Shown here one piece after another: positions 47,581 to 56,602 of a stretch of DNA of 64,000 bases. A program made the position numbers and the translations under genes. Where the stretch lies: NCBI GenBank assembly GCA_934444735.1, contig CAKSDE010000004.1:62001-126000 (forward strand), in the 5' to 3' direction. The first letter of the stretch is position 1; every line of letters starts with the position of its first letter. The DNA comes from an uncultured Clostridia bacterium. GTDB lineage: Bacteria > Bacillota > Clostridia > UBA1381. The notes beneath the pieces are model-generated. The model saw only the letters and a program-made list of their open reading frames with translations, searched no databases and was not told where the DNA came from.

Positions 47581-48281
47581 TTTTTCTCTCCTTTTGCGGC
47601 GGCAAGTGCGCACAATACCGCGCCATCATCTATTCGGCATTTTAAGCGGAAGAAGGGCAGCTCTGTTATAAATCTGTCCAACATTTTAAATAACGCCTCG
47701 TTTAAAGTCGGATTTTTCACATAAACCGTCTGATTGAAAATTTCTGCCAAGACCTCTTTTGCCGACATTTTTTCGGCGCGGTTTTCTTCCGCCTGTTCGA
47801 TAAAAAAGACGGCGCGAATCTTTGCCGATGCGTTTTTCTGCATATTCTCTTTGCCGCACCAGGGTGTGCCGTATACGTAAAAGCCGTCTTTTTTCATCTT
47901 TATAAGCGGCTTGTCGCCGTTTATGATGAAATCATCGGGGAAAAGCTTTGTCCAGAGCGCGGCATGGGTGGATTTTCCGCTGCCGCTTTTTCCCGTAAAC
48001 AAATATCCTTCATTTTCGTGACATACCGCGGCAGAATGGAAAAAGAAGGTGTCGTATGCCAAAATTTTTTCGGCGAGCTGCTTAAAAAGGAGCTGACCTT
48101 CAAGATAGCTCTTGGAATGTTTGGGGTATTTCTCTTTTTCCGCTTGCAGTTCATCTTCCGTTACCCTAAGTGTTATATCGGGTTTAGAAAAATCCGCGAG
48201 ATAATCGCAAAAGAGCGTCTCGATATTCTTATGTATAGTTTCGATCCGAATGTTAAGATCGCATATTCTGCACAGTATCAC
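47577..48281 (-). CDS. HprK-like P-loop kinase family protein
   Basis: 234 residues with a GTG start at 48281 after GGGAGGAACTAC. The P-loop GYLFTGKSGSGKSTHAALW lies near residue 95; a second motif INGDKPLIKMKKDGFYVYGT PWCGK resembles the HPr kinase fold core. The N-terminal beta region is typical of the ScmC/HprK-like proteins seen in ribosomal-peptide cassettes. It lacks the HPr substrate-binding tail of true HprK. Coupled to the S26-like gene; no precursor peptide, PqqD or radical-SAM gene is visible nearby. Confidence 0.75.
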   Translation of the reverse strand: MILCRICDLNIRIETIHKNIETLFCDYLADFSKPDITLRVTEDELQAEKEKYPKHSKSYLEGQLLFKQLAEKILAYDTFFFHSAAVCHENEGYLFTGKSGSGKSTHAALWTKLFPDDFIINGDKPLIKMKKDGFYVYGTPWCGKENMQKNASAKIRAVFFIEQAEENRAEKMSAKEVLAEIFNQTVYVKNPTLNEALFKMLDRFITELPFFRLKCRIDDGAVLCALAAAKGEKK

Positions 48282-48321
48282 GTAGTTCCTCCCTATATGT
48301 ACCCCGCCCGCGGCGGTTTTT

Positions 48322-48756
48322 TTATAAATATTCTCTTAGTGCCTTTTCAAAATCTTCCTCTATTTTTATAATCCGCCTTGCCATATCCTTTGCCCTTTCC
48401 TCCGCTCCCTCGTATTCGTTCAAATACTTAGTGAGCGTTTTCATGCCCATATCGCAGCCGTCTGTCATGAGATCGGCGGCGGTTTTGTCGTCTTTTTTAA
48501 TCATCATCTTAAAATCGGTTTTCATCTCCGCCATGCTTTTTGCCATAATATTCGGCGTTTCGCTTTTTAGCCCGTGGCTTTCGAGCATTTCGTCAAGCTC
48601 AATTTTTATATCATTGTGGCGGTCGCTGAATTTTCGTAATAGATCCTTGAGCTTTTCGTCATCAACCTTGGGGAGCATATCTGAAATTGCGTCAATCCCC
48701 ATTCGTACCCCTTGGTCGCATTGCTTTAAAAGCTCGGTTGTATCGGTGTGTGCCAT
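48322..48756 (-). CDS. Helical-bundle protein of unknown function
   Basis: 144 residues, almost entirely alpha-helical and charged (TDTTELLKQCDQGVRMGIDA, SDRHNDIKIELDEMLESHG, IIKIEEDFEKALREYL). Length and pattern resemble DUF2383/ferritin-like four-helix bundles. Conserved His/Glu positions are too few to call a metal site. RBS GAAAGGCTGTGATTTTTT. Expressed probably on its own, between the kinase-like gene and the amidase. Confidence 0.65.
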   Translation of the reverse strand: MAHTDTTELLKQCDQGVRMGIDAISDMLPKVDDEKLKDLLRKFSDRHNDIKIELDEMLESHGLKSETPNIMAKSMAEMKTDFKMMIKKDDKTAADLMTDGCDMGMKTLTKYLNEYEGAEERAKDMARRIIKIEEDFEKALREYL

Positions 48757-48812
48757 AAAAAATCACAGCCTTTCTAAAAATTTATTCTACTGTGATTATG
48801 CCCGAACTCTTT

Positions 48813-49616
48813 TTAGTTTATACCAAAATATTCTTCCAAGCCTTCGATAATTCCCGAAACAATCTTTTCCTGATATTCATCTGTTGCCATATTCGCCTCT
48901 TCGTCGGGATTTGAGATGAATCCCATTTCCAAAAGCGTGACAGGAACAGCCGACCAATTAAAGCCGGTCATATCGGGACGCTCAACCGTGCCGCGGTTTT
49001 TTGCGCCGGTATTTTTGCAGACGGCGGCTAAGATAAGCTCGCCTGCGCGGCGGCTGTTTTGTACAATCTCTTTTGTGAGATACCCGTCCGATACTCTTTT
49101 TTCGGACGGCAAAAGTACAGACACACCGGAAACCGCCGCCGACTCGCTCCCGTCCGCATGAAGCCGCACTACAATGTCGGCGTTATTTTTATTTGCAAAT
49201 TCCGCACGCTCTATGTTGCTCATATCGCACTCATGCTCTGTGCGCGTGATTACGACGGTTGCGTCGGCAGCCTCTAAGCGCGCCTTTAATTTCAAACCGA
49301 CTTGGAGATTTAACTCCTCCTCGGTGAGGATTTTTCCTGCCGCACCGCTTACATTTGCCGCCTTTTTCTCGGACGCTCCGGGATATATCGCCTCTTTTTC
49401 TTTTCTCGCGGTCTTTCCGTGTCCCGGATCGATGCATATAATTTTTTGATAGAATTTGCCGTGAGTTTCGGACTCCGGCACTTTCTGCACACTTTCCGGC
49501 GGCTTTTCGGGAAGCGTTTTCGGCTCGGGTGCTTTTTTATTTAAAGTGACAAAAAGGACAGTCGATATGATAATCATAACAACTGCCCCGATGCACATAA
49601 TTTTTTGTTTATTCAT
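48813..49616 (-). CDS. N-acetylmuramoyl-L-alanine amidase, Amidase_3 type
   Basis: 267 residues. An N-terminal membrane anchor (IMCIGAVVMIIISTVLFVTL) and a Pro-rich spacer lead to the catalytic domain. Zinc ligands: His in ICIDPGHGKT, Glu in ILTEEELNLQVGLK and His in ADIVVRLHADGSE; the catalytic Glu is in VTLLEMGFISNPDEE. It cleaves the amide bond between muramic acid and the stem peptide. CwlD-like members act in spore cortex maturation, but a growth-phase role is equally possible. Confidence 0.88.
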   Translation of the reverse strand: MNKQKIMCIGAVVMIIISTVLFVTLNKKAPEPKTLPEKPPESVQKVPESETHGKFYQKIICIDPGHGKTARKEKEAIYPGASEKKAANVSGAAGKILTEEELNLQVGLKLKARLEAADATVVITRTEHECDMSNIERAEFANKNNADIVVRLHADGSESAAVSGVSVLLPSEKRVSDGYLTKEIVQNSRRAGELILAAVCKNTGAKNRGTVERPDMTGFNWSAVPVTLLEMGFISNPDEEANMATDEYQEKIVSGIIEGLEEYFGIN

Positions 49617-49679
49617 TGCAGTTTGTCTCCATTCGTTCCTATAAAGACAGTTTACTGCATTTTGACGATTTTGTCAATA

Positions 49680-51395
49680 TTATTCTTCTATCTTTGCCTT
49701 TCTTTTAAGAATTTCGGCAAAAATGTTCGTGTCAAATTTCGGCTTTCTTTCGTAGGTGTAAAGACCGTTCTGCTCCTGTTCCACATCATAGAGCTGTGTA
49801 TAGCAAAGACCGAGTATGTTCGGGTTATCCAGCAAAACGTCGGTAAGACCTTTAAAGCGAGCGATAAATTCCTCCTCGGTTTTTGGGTTGTTGCCGTATC
49901 CCCAGCCGATATTTTCGGGACACCAGCCGATTCCGCCGTATTCGCTCACAAACACAGCCTCGCCCTTGTATTTTTGCGTTCTGCCTTTGTCTGCACGCTC
50001 AACCTGGTCATTTACAATACCCTCTGCGATATGCGCATAGTTTTCCTTGAATTTTTCAACATCGCCCTCGTAGTCGTGTACATCGTATATTTCTATACCG
50101 TCACAGTGGTAGTTGCCGCTTGTATCGATGCATATACGAGTCGGATCAAGCTGCTTTGTGATATGATATGCTGTTTCGATAATGCGGTGAGGAAGGTTTA
50201 TCTCGGCATAACCCCATGTTTCATTAAACGGACACCAGCCGATGATTGCCGGGTGGTTGAAATCACGCTCCACAGCCTCAACCCACTCATTTATAAAGTT
50301 TTCGCACGAAACGGCATCGCGGTAATCCATGCCCCAGTTGCCGTGTTCCGACCAAACCATATATCCTGCTTTGTCGCAGTGGTATAAAAAGCGCGGCTCA
50401 AATATTTTTTGGTGCAGTCTTGCGCCGTTAAAGCCTGCCGCCATCGAGATTTTGATGTCATTTTCCAAAGCGGCATCGGTTTTTGCGGTGTAGATTCCGT
50501 CGGGGTAGAAACCCTGATCAAGCACGGTTCTTTGAAATACAACTTTGCCGTTTAGCATAAATTTCTTATCTTCAAGATTGACGCTCCTCATGCCGAAATA
50601 GCTCTTTACCGAATCGTCGGCAAAACTAAGCTCCAAATCATACAGCCTGCCGCAGCCAAGCTCCCAAAGATGCAGTTCCGAAAGATTAATTGTCAGCGTA
50701 AATATGCCGTTTGACGTCTTAGCCGTGGCACTGCCCACTTCTTTGTCCTCAAAGCTTGCCTTTGCGGTGATTTCACCCTTGCCGCAAACAGAGCCCATGA
50801 TCGTAATTGAGCTGTTGTCGATATTTGGGTAGTATTTTGCGCTTTTTATGTAGGCTTTCGGGACAAACTCCAGCCATACCGTCTGCCATATGCCTGTTGT
50901 TCTGGTATAAAAACAGCCGTATGAGGCGAATTGCTCGCTTTGTTTTCCGGCAGGTTGCATATGCCCTCTTACATCGTCCTCGGCGATAACGAAAAGCTCA
51001 TTTTCTCCCGATTTTACAAATTTTGTAATGTCAACGGCAAATGACGAATATCCGCCGATGTGATGCCCCGCCTGCTCGCCGTTTATATATATAAAGCTCT
51101 CGAAATCAACCGCACCGAAATGCAGGAGGATATTGTTTTTAAGCTCGTCATCTGTAAGTTTTATCACCTTTCTGTAGCATACCGCGGCGATAAAATCCTT
51201 GTAGCCTATCCCGGAAAGCTCACTTTCGGGGCAGAACGGTACGTTTATCTTTTTTGAAAGCGCACCTTTTTTGAAAAGCTTTTTTTCTCTTGCACTTTTG
51301 CCGAAATCAAAGTCAAATTCCCATTCTCCGTTTAAGTTTCTCCAAGCCGCACGCTCCCATTGCGGATTGGGGTGTTCCTGTCTTAAAATCTCCAT
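49680..51395 (-). CDS. Glycoside hydrolase family 2 enzyme
   Basis: 571 residues behind CGGAGGAAATTAAT. A sugar-binding jelly-roll domain (NLNGEWEFDFDFGKS, HFGAVDFESFIYINGEQAGH), an Ig-like domain and a TIM barrel follow. The acid/base Glu is in GWCPFNETWG and the nucleophile Glu in AVFVSEYGGIGW. Shorter than classical LacZ, near beta-galactosidase/beta-glucuronidase of the compact GH2 type. No signal peptide, so it works in the cytoplasm on imported oligosaccharides. Divergent from an AraC regulator that probably controls it. Confidence 0.88.
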   Translation of the reverse strand: MEILRQEHPNPQWERAAWRNLNGEWEFDFDFGKSAREKKLFKKGALSKKINVPFCPESELSGIGYKDFIAAVCYRKVIKLTDDELKNNILLHFGAVDFESFIYINGEQAGHHIGGYSSFAVDITKFVKSGENELFVIAEDDVRGHMQPAGKQSEQFASYGCFYTRTTGIWQTVWLEFVPKAYIKSAKYYPNIDNSSITIMGSVCGKGEITAKASFEDKEVGSATAKTSNGIFTLTINLSELHLWELGCGRLYDLELSFADDSVKSYFGMRSVNLEDKKFMLNGKVVFQRTVLDQGFYPDGIYTAKTDAALENDIKISMAAGFNGARLHQKIFEPRFLYHCDKAGYMVWSEHGNWGMDYRDAVSCENFINEWVEAVERDFNHPAIIGWCPFNETWGYAEINLPHRIIETAYHITKQLDPTRICIDTSGNYHCDGIEIYDVHDYEGDVEKFKENYAHIAEGIVNDQVERADKGRTQKYKGEAVFVSEYGGIGWCPENIGWGYGNNPKTEEEFIARFKGLTDVLLDNPNILGLCYTQLYDVEQEQNGLYTYERKPKFDTNIFAEILKRKAKIEE

Positions 51396-51426
51396 ATTAA
51401 TTTCCTCCGATTTTTTTAAATTTCTG

Positions 51427-51455
51427 TTTACTTTCTTTAATTATAATGGTATAAT
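51427..51455 (+). promoter_or_regulatory. Possible promoter of the AraC-type gene
   Basis: TTTACT (51427-51432), 17-bp spacer, TATAAT (51450-51455). A second TATAAT lies at 51442-51447. The region between the divergent GH2 and regulator genes is only 108 bp, so both promoters share it. Confidence 0.5.
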
Positions 51456-51503
51456 TATTTGAAGTAAATAAGTAAAACCGTAAAGAAAGTTAGGAAAACA
51501 CGC

Positions 51504-52301
51504 ATGAAAGAAGAATTTATACATTTCCCTCCCAAAACCGAAAACGAGCCGTTTTATATAGAGCTTGCCGGCGTTTCGTATCCAGATGAAACATATGCGA
51601 TAAAGCGCCCTCATTCGCACTGCACCTGCGTCGAATATATAATAGACGGTGAGGGGACGGTAAACTGCGACGGGGAGGTGTGCTATCCGAAAAAAGGCGA
51701 TATATATCTGCTGCCGCGCGGCAAGGATCACTTTTATTTTTCGGATAAGGATAACCCATGGACGAAGATATGGGTAAACATAAACGGCGAGCTGGTGCAG
51801 AAGCTTTTGAGTGTATACAATCCGAAAAATAATGTGCTTTTTGAGGATGCGGACGGGTATGAGTATTTCAAAAAAATTCATGCAGCTGCGGCGGATGAGA
51901 GGATTCCTCCGGACAAAAAGCACGCGCGCGCGGCGATTTATTTTCATGAACTGATGCAGTTTTTATCGGAGCAGAGCAGCAAGGAAACACTTCCCGATGA
52001 GGTGCGGATTTTAAAAGAGTATATCGACAGCCGACCGAACGAGAACATAGCGTTAAAAAAGCTGTGCGATATGGTATATTTGAGCGAATCACAGGTGATA
52101 CGGATTTTTAAAAAGAATCTCGGCAAAACGCCGTATGAGTATATGCTGGATTTAAAGGTGGAAAACGCAAAGGCGCTTTTAATCGGGACAAAGCTCATGA
52201 TAAAAGAGATTGCTTATAATTTGGGATTTTGTGATGAGCATTATTTTTCGTATATATTCAAGAAAAAGACGGGGAAAACTCCGACACAGTACAGAAAATA
52301 A
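51504..52301 (+). CDS. AraC-family transcriptional regulator with cupin sensor
   Basis: 265 residues. The N-terminal cupin (RPHSHCTCVEYIIDGEGTVN, PKKGDIYLLPRGKDHFYFSD) should bind a sugar; the C-terminal pair of HTHs holds NENIALKKLCDMVYLSESQV and KEIAYNLGFCDEHYFSYIFK. It sits head-to-head with the GH2 gene, so activating that gene in response to the enzyme's substrate or product is the obvious inference. ATG follows GTTAGGAAAACACGC. Confidence 0.9.
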   Translation: MKEEFIHFPPKTENEPFYIELAGVSYPDETYAIKRPHSHCTCVEYIIDGEGTVNCDGEVCYPKKGDIYLLPRGKDHFYFSDKDNPWTKIWVNINGELVQKLLSVYNPKNNVLFEDADGYEYFKKIHAAAADERIPPDKKHARAAIYFHELMQFLSEQSSKETLPDEVRILKEYIDSRPNENIALKKLCDMVYLSESQVIRIFKKNLGKTPYEYMLDLKVENAKALLIGTKLMIKEIAYNLGFCDEHYFSYIFKKKTGKTPTQYRK

Positions 52302-52308
52302 AAAGAGG

Positions 52309-52443
52309 CTGTAAAAAATCATAAGAAAAATCATTTTTTTTGATTTTTCTGCCGCAATAAAACTAAACCGCCGCAATTATATTCTCTATAAATATGTGTG
52401 CGTTACTTCTTTTCTTGCGTTTCGGAGTTTTTTACAGCCCCTA
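52309..52443 (+). repeat. 3'-end repeat, family 2 copy C
   Basis: Runs from AGGCTGTAAAAAA to GGAGTTTTTTACAGCCCCT, seven bases after the AraC stop. The ends are inverted repeats. The inner part (AAAACTAAACCGCCGCAATT, TACTTCTTTTCTTGCG) aligns with the copies at 61852 and, in reverse, 15669. It may serve as the terminator of the regulator gene. Confidence 0.7.
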
Positions 52444-52692
52444 TTTAGATGTGATTTTCTCTATATTTTTATATAAAGAAAATAATCTCGGTTGTCTACG
52501 CGAAAAAATTTAAAGATATACGTATCAAAATTTTTTACGGTATTTTCCTGCAACCTAAATATTATCGCTAAGAGACACTGCTTTAAAAATTTACGTAGGA
52601 AAACACTTTTTGACGCAGTGAAATACAGACAGAAAGGTTGTTGCTGTGACGTAACGACACTCTGCCTAAAATTCCGCTTTTCATCTTTGTAA
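52444..52692. other. Gene-free AT-rich stretch with weak inverted repeats
   Basis: No coding region with a ribosome binding site is visible. On the minus strand CACTGC/GCAGTG nests within GCAACAACCT/AGGTTGC and TTACG/CGTAA, which together could form a long imperfect hairpin (about 52530-52660). It lacks a recognisable promoter, so it may be a decayed relative of the RNA gene at 52700-52897. Confidence 0.35.
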
Positions 52693-52735
52693 AATAAAAA
52701 GTGCGCAGCCAACCTAAAAGCAGAGCTGCGCACTA
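52692..52735 (-). terminator. Terminator of the candidate RNA gene
   Basis: On the minus strand AGTGCGCAGC pairs perfectly with GCTGCGCACT, followed by TTTTTATTTT. Confidence 0.85.
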
Positions 52736-52897
52736 AAAAACGTACACACTCCGTTTCTAAAGGTTGCTACACACTTTTTACTCATACAACTTGATTTCTC
52801 ACGGGTATGTAGAAACAAGAGTATACGCTTTTTTACAAATAGCGTAACTCCCGCGGAGAAATTATTCAGTTGTTTTAAATAAGTAAAAAGTTGTAGC
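52700..52897 (-). ncRNA. Candidate structured non-coding RNA downstream of gyrB
   Basis: A transcript of about 200 nt is bounded by its own promoter (52904-52932) and terminator. Its first 132 nt fold into one long bulged hairpin: GCTACA/TGTAGC, CTTTTTACT/AGTAAAAAG, ACAACT/AGTTGT, TTTCTC/GAGAAA and ACGCT/AGCGT. Size and shape recall 6S RNA, but the identity is not established. A 61-codon frame inside starts at the transcript's first bases without a ribosome binding site and is not credited. Confidence 0.55.
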
Positions 52898-52903
52898 ATA
52901 TAG

Positions 52904-52932
52904 ATTATATCACACGGCGGAAAAAATTACAA
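52904..52932 (-). promoter_or_regulatory. Promoter of the candidate RNA gene
   Basis: Minus strand TTGTAA, 17-bp spacer, TATAAT. It lies just past the gyrB terminator, so the RNA is an independent unit. Confidence 0.7.
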
Positions 52933-52952
52933 TAGCCAAAACCAAAAAATGT

Positions 52953-52990
52953 AATAAAAAAAATACCGACCCGCTTGCAGATCGGTATTT
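52953..52990 (-). terminator. gyrB terminator
   Basis: Minus strand AAATACCGAT pairs with GTCGGTATTT around CTGCAAGCGG, followed by TTTTTATTAC, 9 nt after the gyrB stop. Confidence 0.88.
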
Positions 52991-52998
52991 TAAATAAT

Positions 52999-54924
52999 TT
53001 ATATATCCAGATTCGATACATACTTTGCGTGCTGTTCGATAAATTCACGTCTCGGCTCAACCTTATCGCCCATAAGGATTGTAAAGGTTTCGTCTGCGGC
53101 GATTGCGTCATCAACGCTTACACGCAGCATTGTTCTCGTTTCGGGGTTCATGGTCGTTTCCCACAGCTCGGCAGGATCCATCTCACCAAGACCTTTGTAG
53201 CGCTGAACCTTGCAGCCGCTGCCCATTTCGGCAATCAGCGCGTCGCGCTCATCTTCGCTGTATGCGAATTTCTCGACAAGATTGTTATTTTTGCCCTTAA
53301 ACACCTTGAAAAGCGGCGGCTGTGCACAATAGATGTTGCCGTTATCTATAAGCGGACGCATATATCTGAAGAAGAAGGTCAGAAGAAGTGTTCTTATGTG
53401 CAGACCGTCGACATCGGCATCCGCCATGATAACCACTTTGCCGTATTTGAGCTTGGAAATATCAAATTCCTCGCCTATTCCGGCGCCGAGCGCCTGGATA
53501 ATCGGCAGGAGCTTTTCATTGCTGTAGACCTTGTCTATTCTTGACTTCTCAACGTTTAACATCTTACCCCACAACGGAAGTATTGCCTGAAAACGTCTGT
53601 TTCTGCCCTGCTTTGCACTGCCGCCCGCGGAATCTCCCTCGACGATATATATCTCGGCATAGTCTGCGCCCTCGTCGGTGCATTTTGCAAGCTTACCCAA
53701 TAAAGCGGAATTTGATGCGGCGGCATTCTTTCTTGTCGCCTCTCGTGCTTTTCTTGCAGCCTCTCTTGCTCGTGACGCGGTGAGCGTCTTTTCTATAATA
53801 ACTTTCGCTATTCTCGGATTTTCCTCCAAAAATGCTGCGAATTTGTCGTTTAAGGCATTTTCAACCAGGGTTCTTGCCTCGGAGTTACCAAGCTTTGTTT
53901 TGGTTTGTCCCTCAAACTGTGCCTCCTCGACCTTTACGCTTATAACTGCTCTTAAGCCTTCACGTGTATCTTCGCCCGAAAGGTTCGATTCCTTTTCTTT
54001 CAGCATATTGTTCTTTCTCGCATAGTCGTTTATTACACGAGTAAGTCCAGATTTAAAGCCTGTTTCGTGAGTACCGCCGTCAATTGTGTGGATATTGTTG
54101 GCAAAGCTCAGGATTATTTCGTTGTAATCATCGGTATACTGCATTGCAACCTCGACCATCATGCCGGGGCGTGATGCTTCAAAGTAGATTATTTCATCGT
54201 GCAGCGGTTCTTTTGTCTTGTTTATAAACTGCACAAATTCCTTTATGCCGCCCTCGGCATAAAGCTCCTGAGATTTAGGCGGATCGCAGCGTTTATCGGT
54301 GAATATGATTTTTACACCCTTATTCAAAAATGCCTGCTCGCGAAGTCTTTTTAAGAGTACGTCATAGTCAAATTCCAGAACCTCGAATATTTCGGGATCC
54401 GGCTTAAATGTGATTTTCGTTCCGGTTTTGTCGGTATCGCCGATTATTTTCAGCTCACAGGTCGGCTTGCCGCGTTCATAGCTCTGATAGTATACATGAG
54501 AGCCGTCCGAAACCTCGACTTCAAGCTTTTCCGAAAGCGCATTTACGACAGATGATCCGACACCATGCAAGCCGCCCGATACCTTATATCCGCCGCCGCC
54601 GAATTTACCGCCGGCGTGCAGGATTGTGAGTACGACCTGGACGGTCGGGATCCCCTGCTGCGGATGTATTCCGACAGGTATACCGCGTCCGTTGTCGGTA
54701 ACGGTTACCGAATTGTCGGGGTTTATGTCAACCAATATTTCGGTACAGTATCCGGCGAGCGCCTCGTCTATGGAGTTGTCCACGATTTCATAGACCAAGT
54801 GGTGCAGACCGGCCGCAGAAGTTGAGCCGATATACATACCCGGACGTTTTCTTACCGCTTCGAGTCCCTCTAAGACTTGTATTTGGTTTTCGTCATATTT
54901 TGTTTCGATCTTTTTCTCACTCAT
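52999..54924 (-). CDS. gyrB: DNA gyrase subunit B
   Basis: 641 residues from ATG 54924 ([20 protein letters not shown]), after GAGGAGAATAATC; an upstream ATG at 55035 would overlap remB. The GHKL ATPase shows [18 protein letters not shown] and [14 protein letters not shown]; the TOPRIM domain shows [20 protein letters not shown] and [20 protein letters not shown]. With GyrA it introduces negative supercoils. gyrA is not downstream: a terminator and an RNA gene follow instead. A decayed family 1 repeat end lies 24 nt before the ATG. Confidence 0.97.
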   Translation of the reverse strand: MSEKKIETKYDENQIQVLEGLEAVRKRPGMYIGSTSAAGLHHLVYEIVDNSIDEALAGYCTEILVDINPDNSVTVTDNGRGIPVGIHPQQGIPTVQVVLTILHAGGKFGGGGYKVSGGLHGVGSSVVNALSEKLEVEVSDGSHVYYQSYERGKPTCELKIIGDTDKTGTKITFKPDPEIFEVLEFDYDVLLKRLREQAFLNKGVKIIFTDKRCDPPKSQELYAEGGIKEFVQFINKTKEPLHDEIIYFEASRPGMMVEVAMQYTDDYNEIILSFANNIHTIDGGTHETGFKSGLTRVINDYARKNNMLKEKESNLSGEDTREGLRAVISVKVEEAQFEGQTKTKLGNSEARTLVENALNDKFAAFLEENPRIAKVIIEKTLTASRAREAARKAREATRKNAAASNSALLGKLAKCTDEGADYAEIYIVEGDSAGGSAKQGRNRRFQAILPLWGKMLNVEKSRIDKVYSNEKLLPIIQALGAGIGEEFDISKLKYGKVVIMADADVDGLHIRTLLLTFFFRYMRPLIDNGNIYCAQPPLFKVFKGKNNNLVEKFAYSEDERDALIAEMGSGCKVQRYKGLGEMDPAELWETTMNPETRTMLRVSVDDAIAADETFTILMGDKVEPRREFIEQHAKYVSNLDI

Positions 54925-54998
54925 GATTATTCTCCTCGTATTACATATTAGGTAATTATTTACGTATATTTTAAACGGGACGGTTGTCCGCCCGGTAT

Positions 54999-55271
54999 TT
55001 ACTTTAATTCCGCCGCAAGATTTTTCATGTTCCACCTTTTGTAGAGTGTTTTGGACGAAACGGAGGATATATACACCTTAACGTTTGTCCCGTCCGCTGC
55101 CACAATATAGGATTTCGGCAGATCGTCGGTGATATCTACAACCTGACCGTTTTTTTGAGCGGCTGTAAGAAAATTTCTGCTGTGCTTTGATATTGTCGTG
55201 TTATCCATGTCGAAGATAGCTAAAATATCCTGCTTTCTTGCGACATAGTTATTTCCCAAATGAAGATACAT
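54999..55271 (-). CDS. remB: RemB/DUF370 extracellular matrix regulator-like protein
   Basis: 90 residues, [20 protein letters not shown], the RemA/RemB (DUF370) opening. Located between recF and gyrB exactly as yaaB (remB) in Bacillus subtilis, where it affects matrix genes. The stop of recF overlaps its ATG by one base. The C-terminal half ([16 protein letters not shown]) is longer than in RemA, which supports RemB. Confidence 0.88.
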   Translation of the reverse strand: MYLHLGNNYVARKQDILAIFDMDNTTISKHSRNFLTAAQKNGQVVDITDDLPKSYIVAADGTNVKVYISSVSSKTLYKRWNMKNLAAELK

Positions 55272-56347
55272 CAGATAATCTTTCCTCCCGATATTTTAAA
55301 TGTTTTTGCGCCTTTTGCCGGATTGTCGAGGTCGGTGCAGGTTATCAAGACCTGTTTGCCTTTTATCTTTTCCGTAAGATAAAGCCGCCGTTTTATATCC
55401 AGCTCGCTCATGATGTCGTCTAATAAAAGCACCGGATATTCGTCTTTTACGCTTTTTATATATTCCGTTTCGGCAAGCTTTAAAGTCAGAACACAGGTGC
55501 GCTGCTGACCTTGCGAGCCGAAGATTTTCGCGTCGCGCCCGTCCAAGGTGATTTTAAAGTCATCGCGCTGCACTCCGTACTGCGAAAGCCCCATCTCGAT
55601 TTCGCGCTCCGCCGAAAGCTCCAGCTTTTTTAAAAAAGCGTCTTTTATATCGCCCTCTGCCGCTATATTCGGAAGATAGGAAAGCTCAAAGCTTTCTTTT
55701 GCAATCTCCGCATGAATACTTTTGGCATACTCTGAAAGCTTTTGCAAAAATTCGCCGCGGTATTTTTGAATTTTCGCGCCGTACAAGGCGAGCTGCTCGT
55801 TCCATACGCCGAGCGACGGATCGTTTTTTATGCCTTTTGCACGCAGCACTTTTAAGAGCGAATTTTTCTGGACAAGCGTTTTATTATAGTTTATCAGATT
55901 CACCAGATAGTTCGGATAAAGCTGGCTTATTGCCTCGTCCGTAAATTTGCGCCGAACCGAGGGAGAGCCCTTTACAAGCTCCAGATCGTCCGGCGAAAAC
56001 ATCACGACGTTTAAGTAATTCATAAGCTCCGAGAGCTTTGTAATCGGAACATTATTTATCTTTATAACCTTTTTTCCCTCTGTGTTCATGCGTATAAGTG
56101 CGCTGTATTCACGGCGCGAATCCTCAAACTCGGCACCGAGCGTAAACAGGTTTTTGCCGAATCGGATAAGCTCGGAGTCGGATTTTGTCCTGTGGCTCCT
56201 GCCGTGCGAAAAGAGGTAGCAAGCCTCCAGGATATTGGTTTTCCCCTGCGCGTTGTTGCCGTAAAATACGTTCGTTTCGCGCGAGAGGGTGAGCGATTGT
56301 TTTTCGTAGTTTCTGAAATTCTCTAATGTAAGAGTTTTTATATACAT
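55271..56347 (-). CDS. recF: DNA replication and repair protein RecF
   Basis: 358 residues, MYIKTLTLENFRNYEKQSL. Walker A FYGNNAQGKTNILEACYLFS, signature FGSQGQQRTCVLTLKLAE and Walker B YPVLLLDDIMSELD make a complete SMC-like ATPase. It loads RecA with RecO/RecR at gaps. Between yaaA and remB, as in the Firmicute replication-origin region. Confidence 0.96.
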   Translation of the reverse strand: MYIKTLTLENFRNYEKQSLTLSRETNVFYGNNAQGKTNILEACYLFSHGRSHRTKSDSELIRFGKNLFTLGAEFEDSRREYSALIRMNTEGKKVIKINNVPITKLSELMNYLNVVMFSPDDLELVKGSPSVRRKFTDEAISQLYPNYLVNLINYNKTLVQKNSLLKVLRAKGIKNDPSLGVWNEQLALYGAKIQKYRGEFLQKLSEYAKSIHAEIAKESFELSYLPNIAAEGDIKDAFLKKLELSAEREIEMGLSQYGVQRDDFKITLDGRDAKIFGSQGQQRTCVLTLKLAETEYIKSVKDEYPVLLLDDIMSELDIKRRLYLTEKIKGKQVLITCTDLDNPAKGAKTFKISGGKII

Positions 56348-56359
56348 GGATAAAATTCC

Positions 56360-56587
56360 TTATTCTACGCTGATTTCGTATTTTCCGTCCTCAAATGTGA
56401 GCACTACTTCATCGCCGGGGCGGATTTTTTTGCCGCGCATTGTACAGATTTCGCCGTTGACCGAAACGATACCGTCTAAAATCATGTCCTTTGCGTCACT
56501 GCCGCTTTCGGCAATTCCCGAAAATTTCAAAAGCTGGTCGAGCTTTATAAATTCGGTGCTGATTTTTACCTTTTCCATTTTTATCAT
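56360..56587 (-). CDS. yaaA: S4-domain RNA-binding protein YaaA
   Basis: 75 residues. The start is ATG 56587 just after AAAGG; a further ATG at 56578 is possible. The S4 domain spans [20 protein letters not shown], then [20 protein letters not shown]. Conserved companion of recF in Firmicutes; linked to 50S assembly in B. subtilis. Twelve nt separate it from recF. Confidence 0.92.
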   Translation of the reverse strand: MIKMEKVKISTEFIKLDQLLKFSGIAESGSDAKDMILDGIVSVNGEICTMRGKKIRPGDEVVLTFEDGKYEISVE

Positions 56588-56602
56588 CAAGCCTTTCTGA
56601 AA

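Noticed and set aside
52714..52899. 61-codon minus-strand frame within the candidate RNA gene
   Set aside because: Its ATG lies at the predicted first bases of the transcript, there is no ribosome binding site, and it runs through the terminator hairpin; the RNA structure explains the sequence better.
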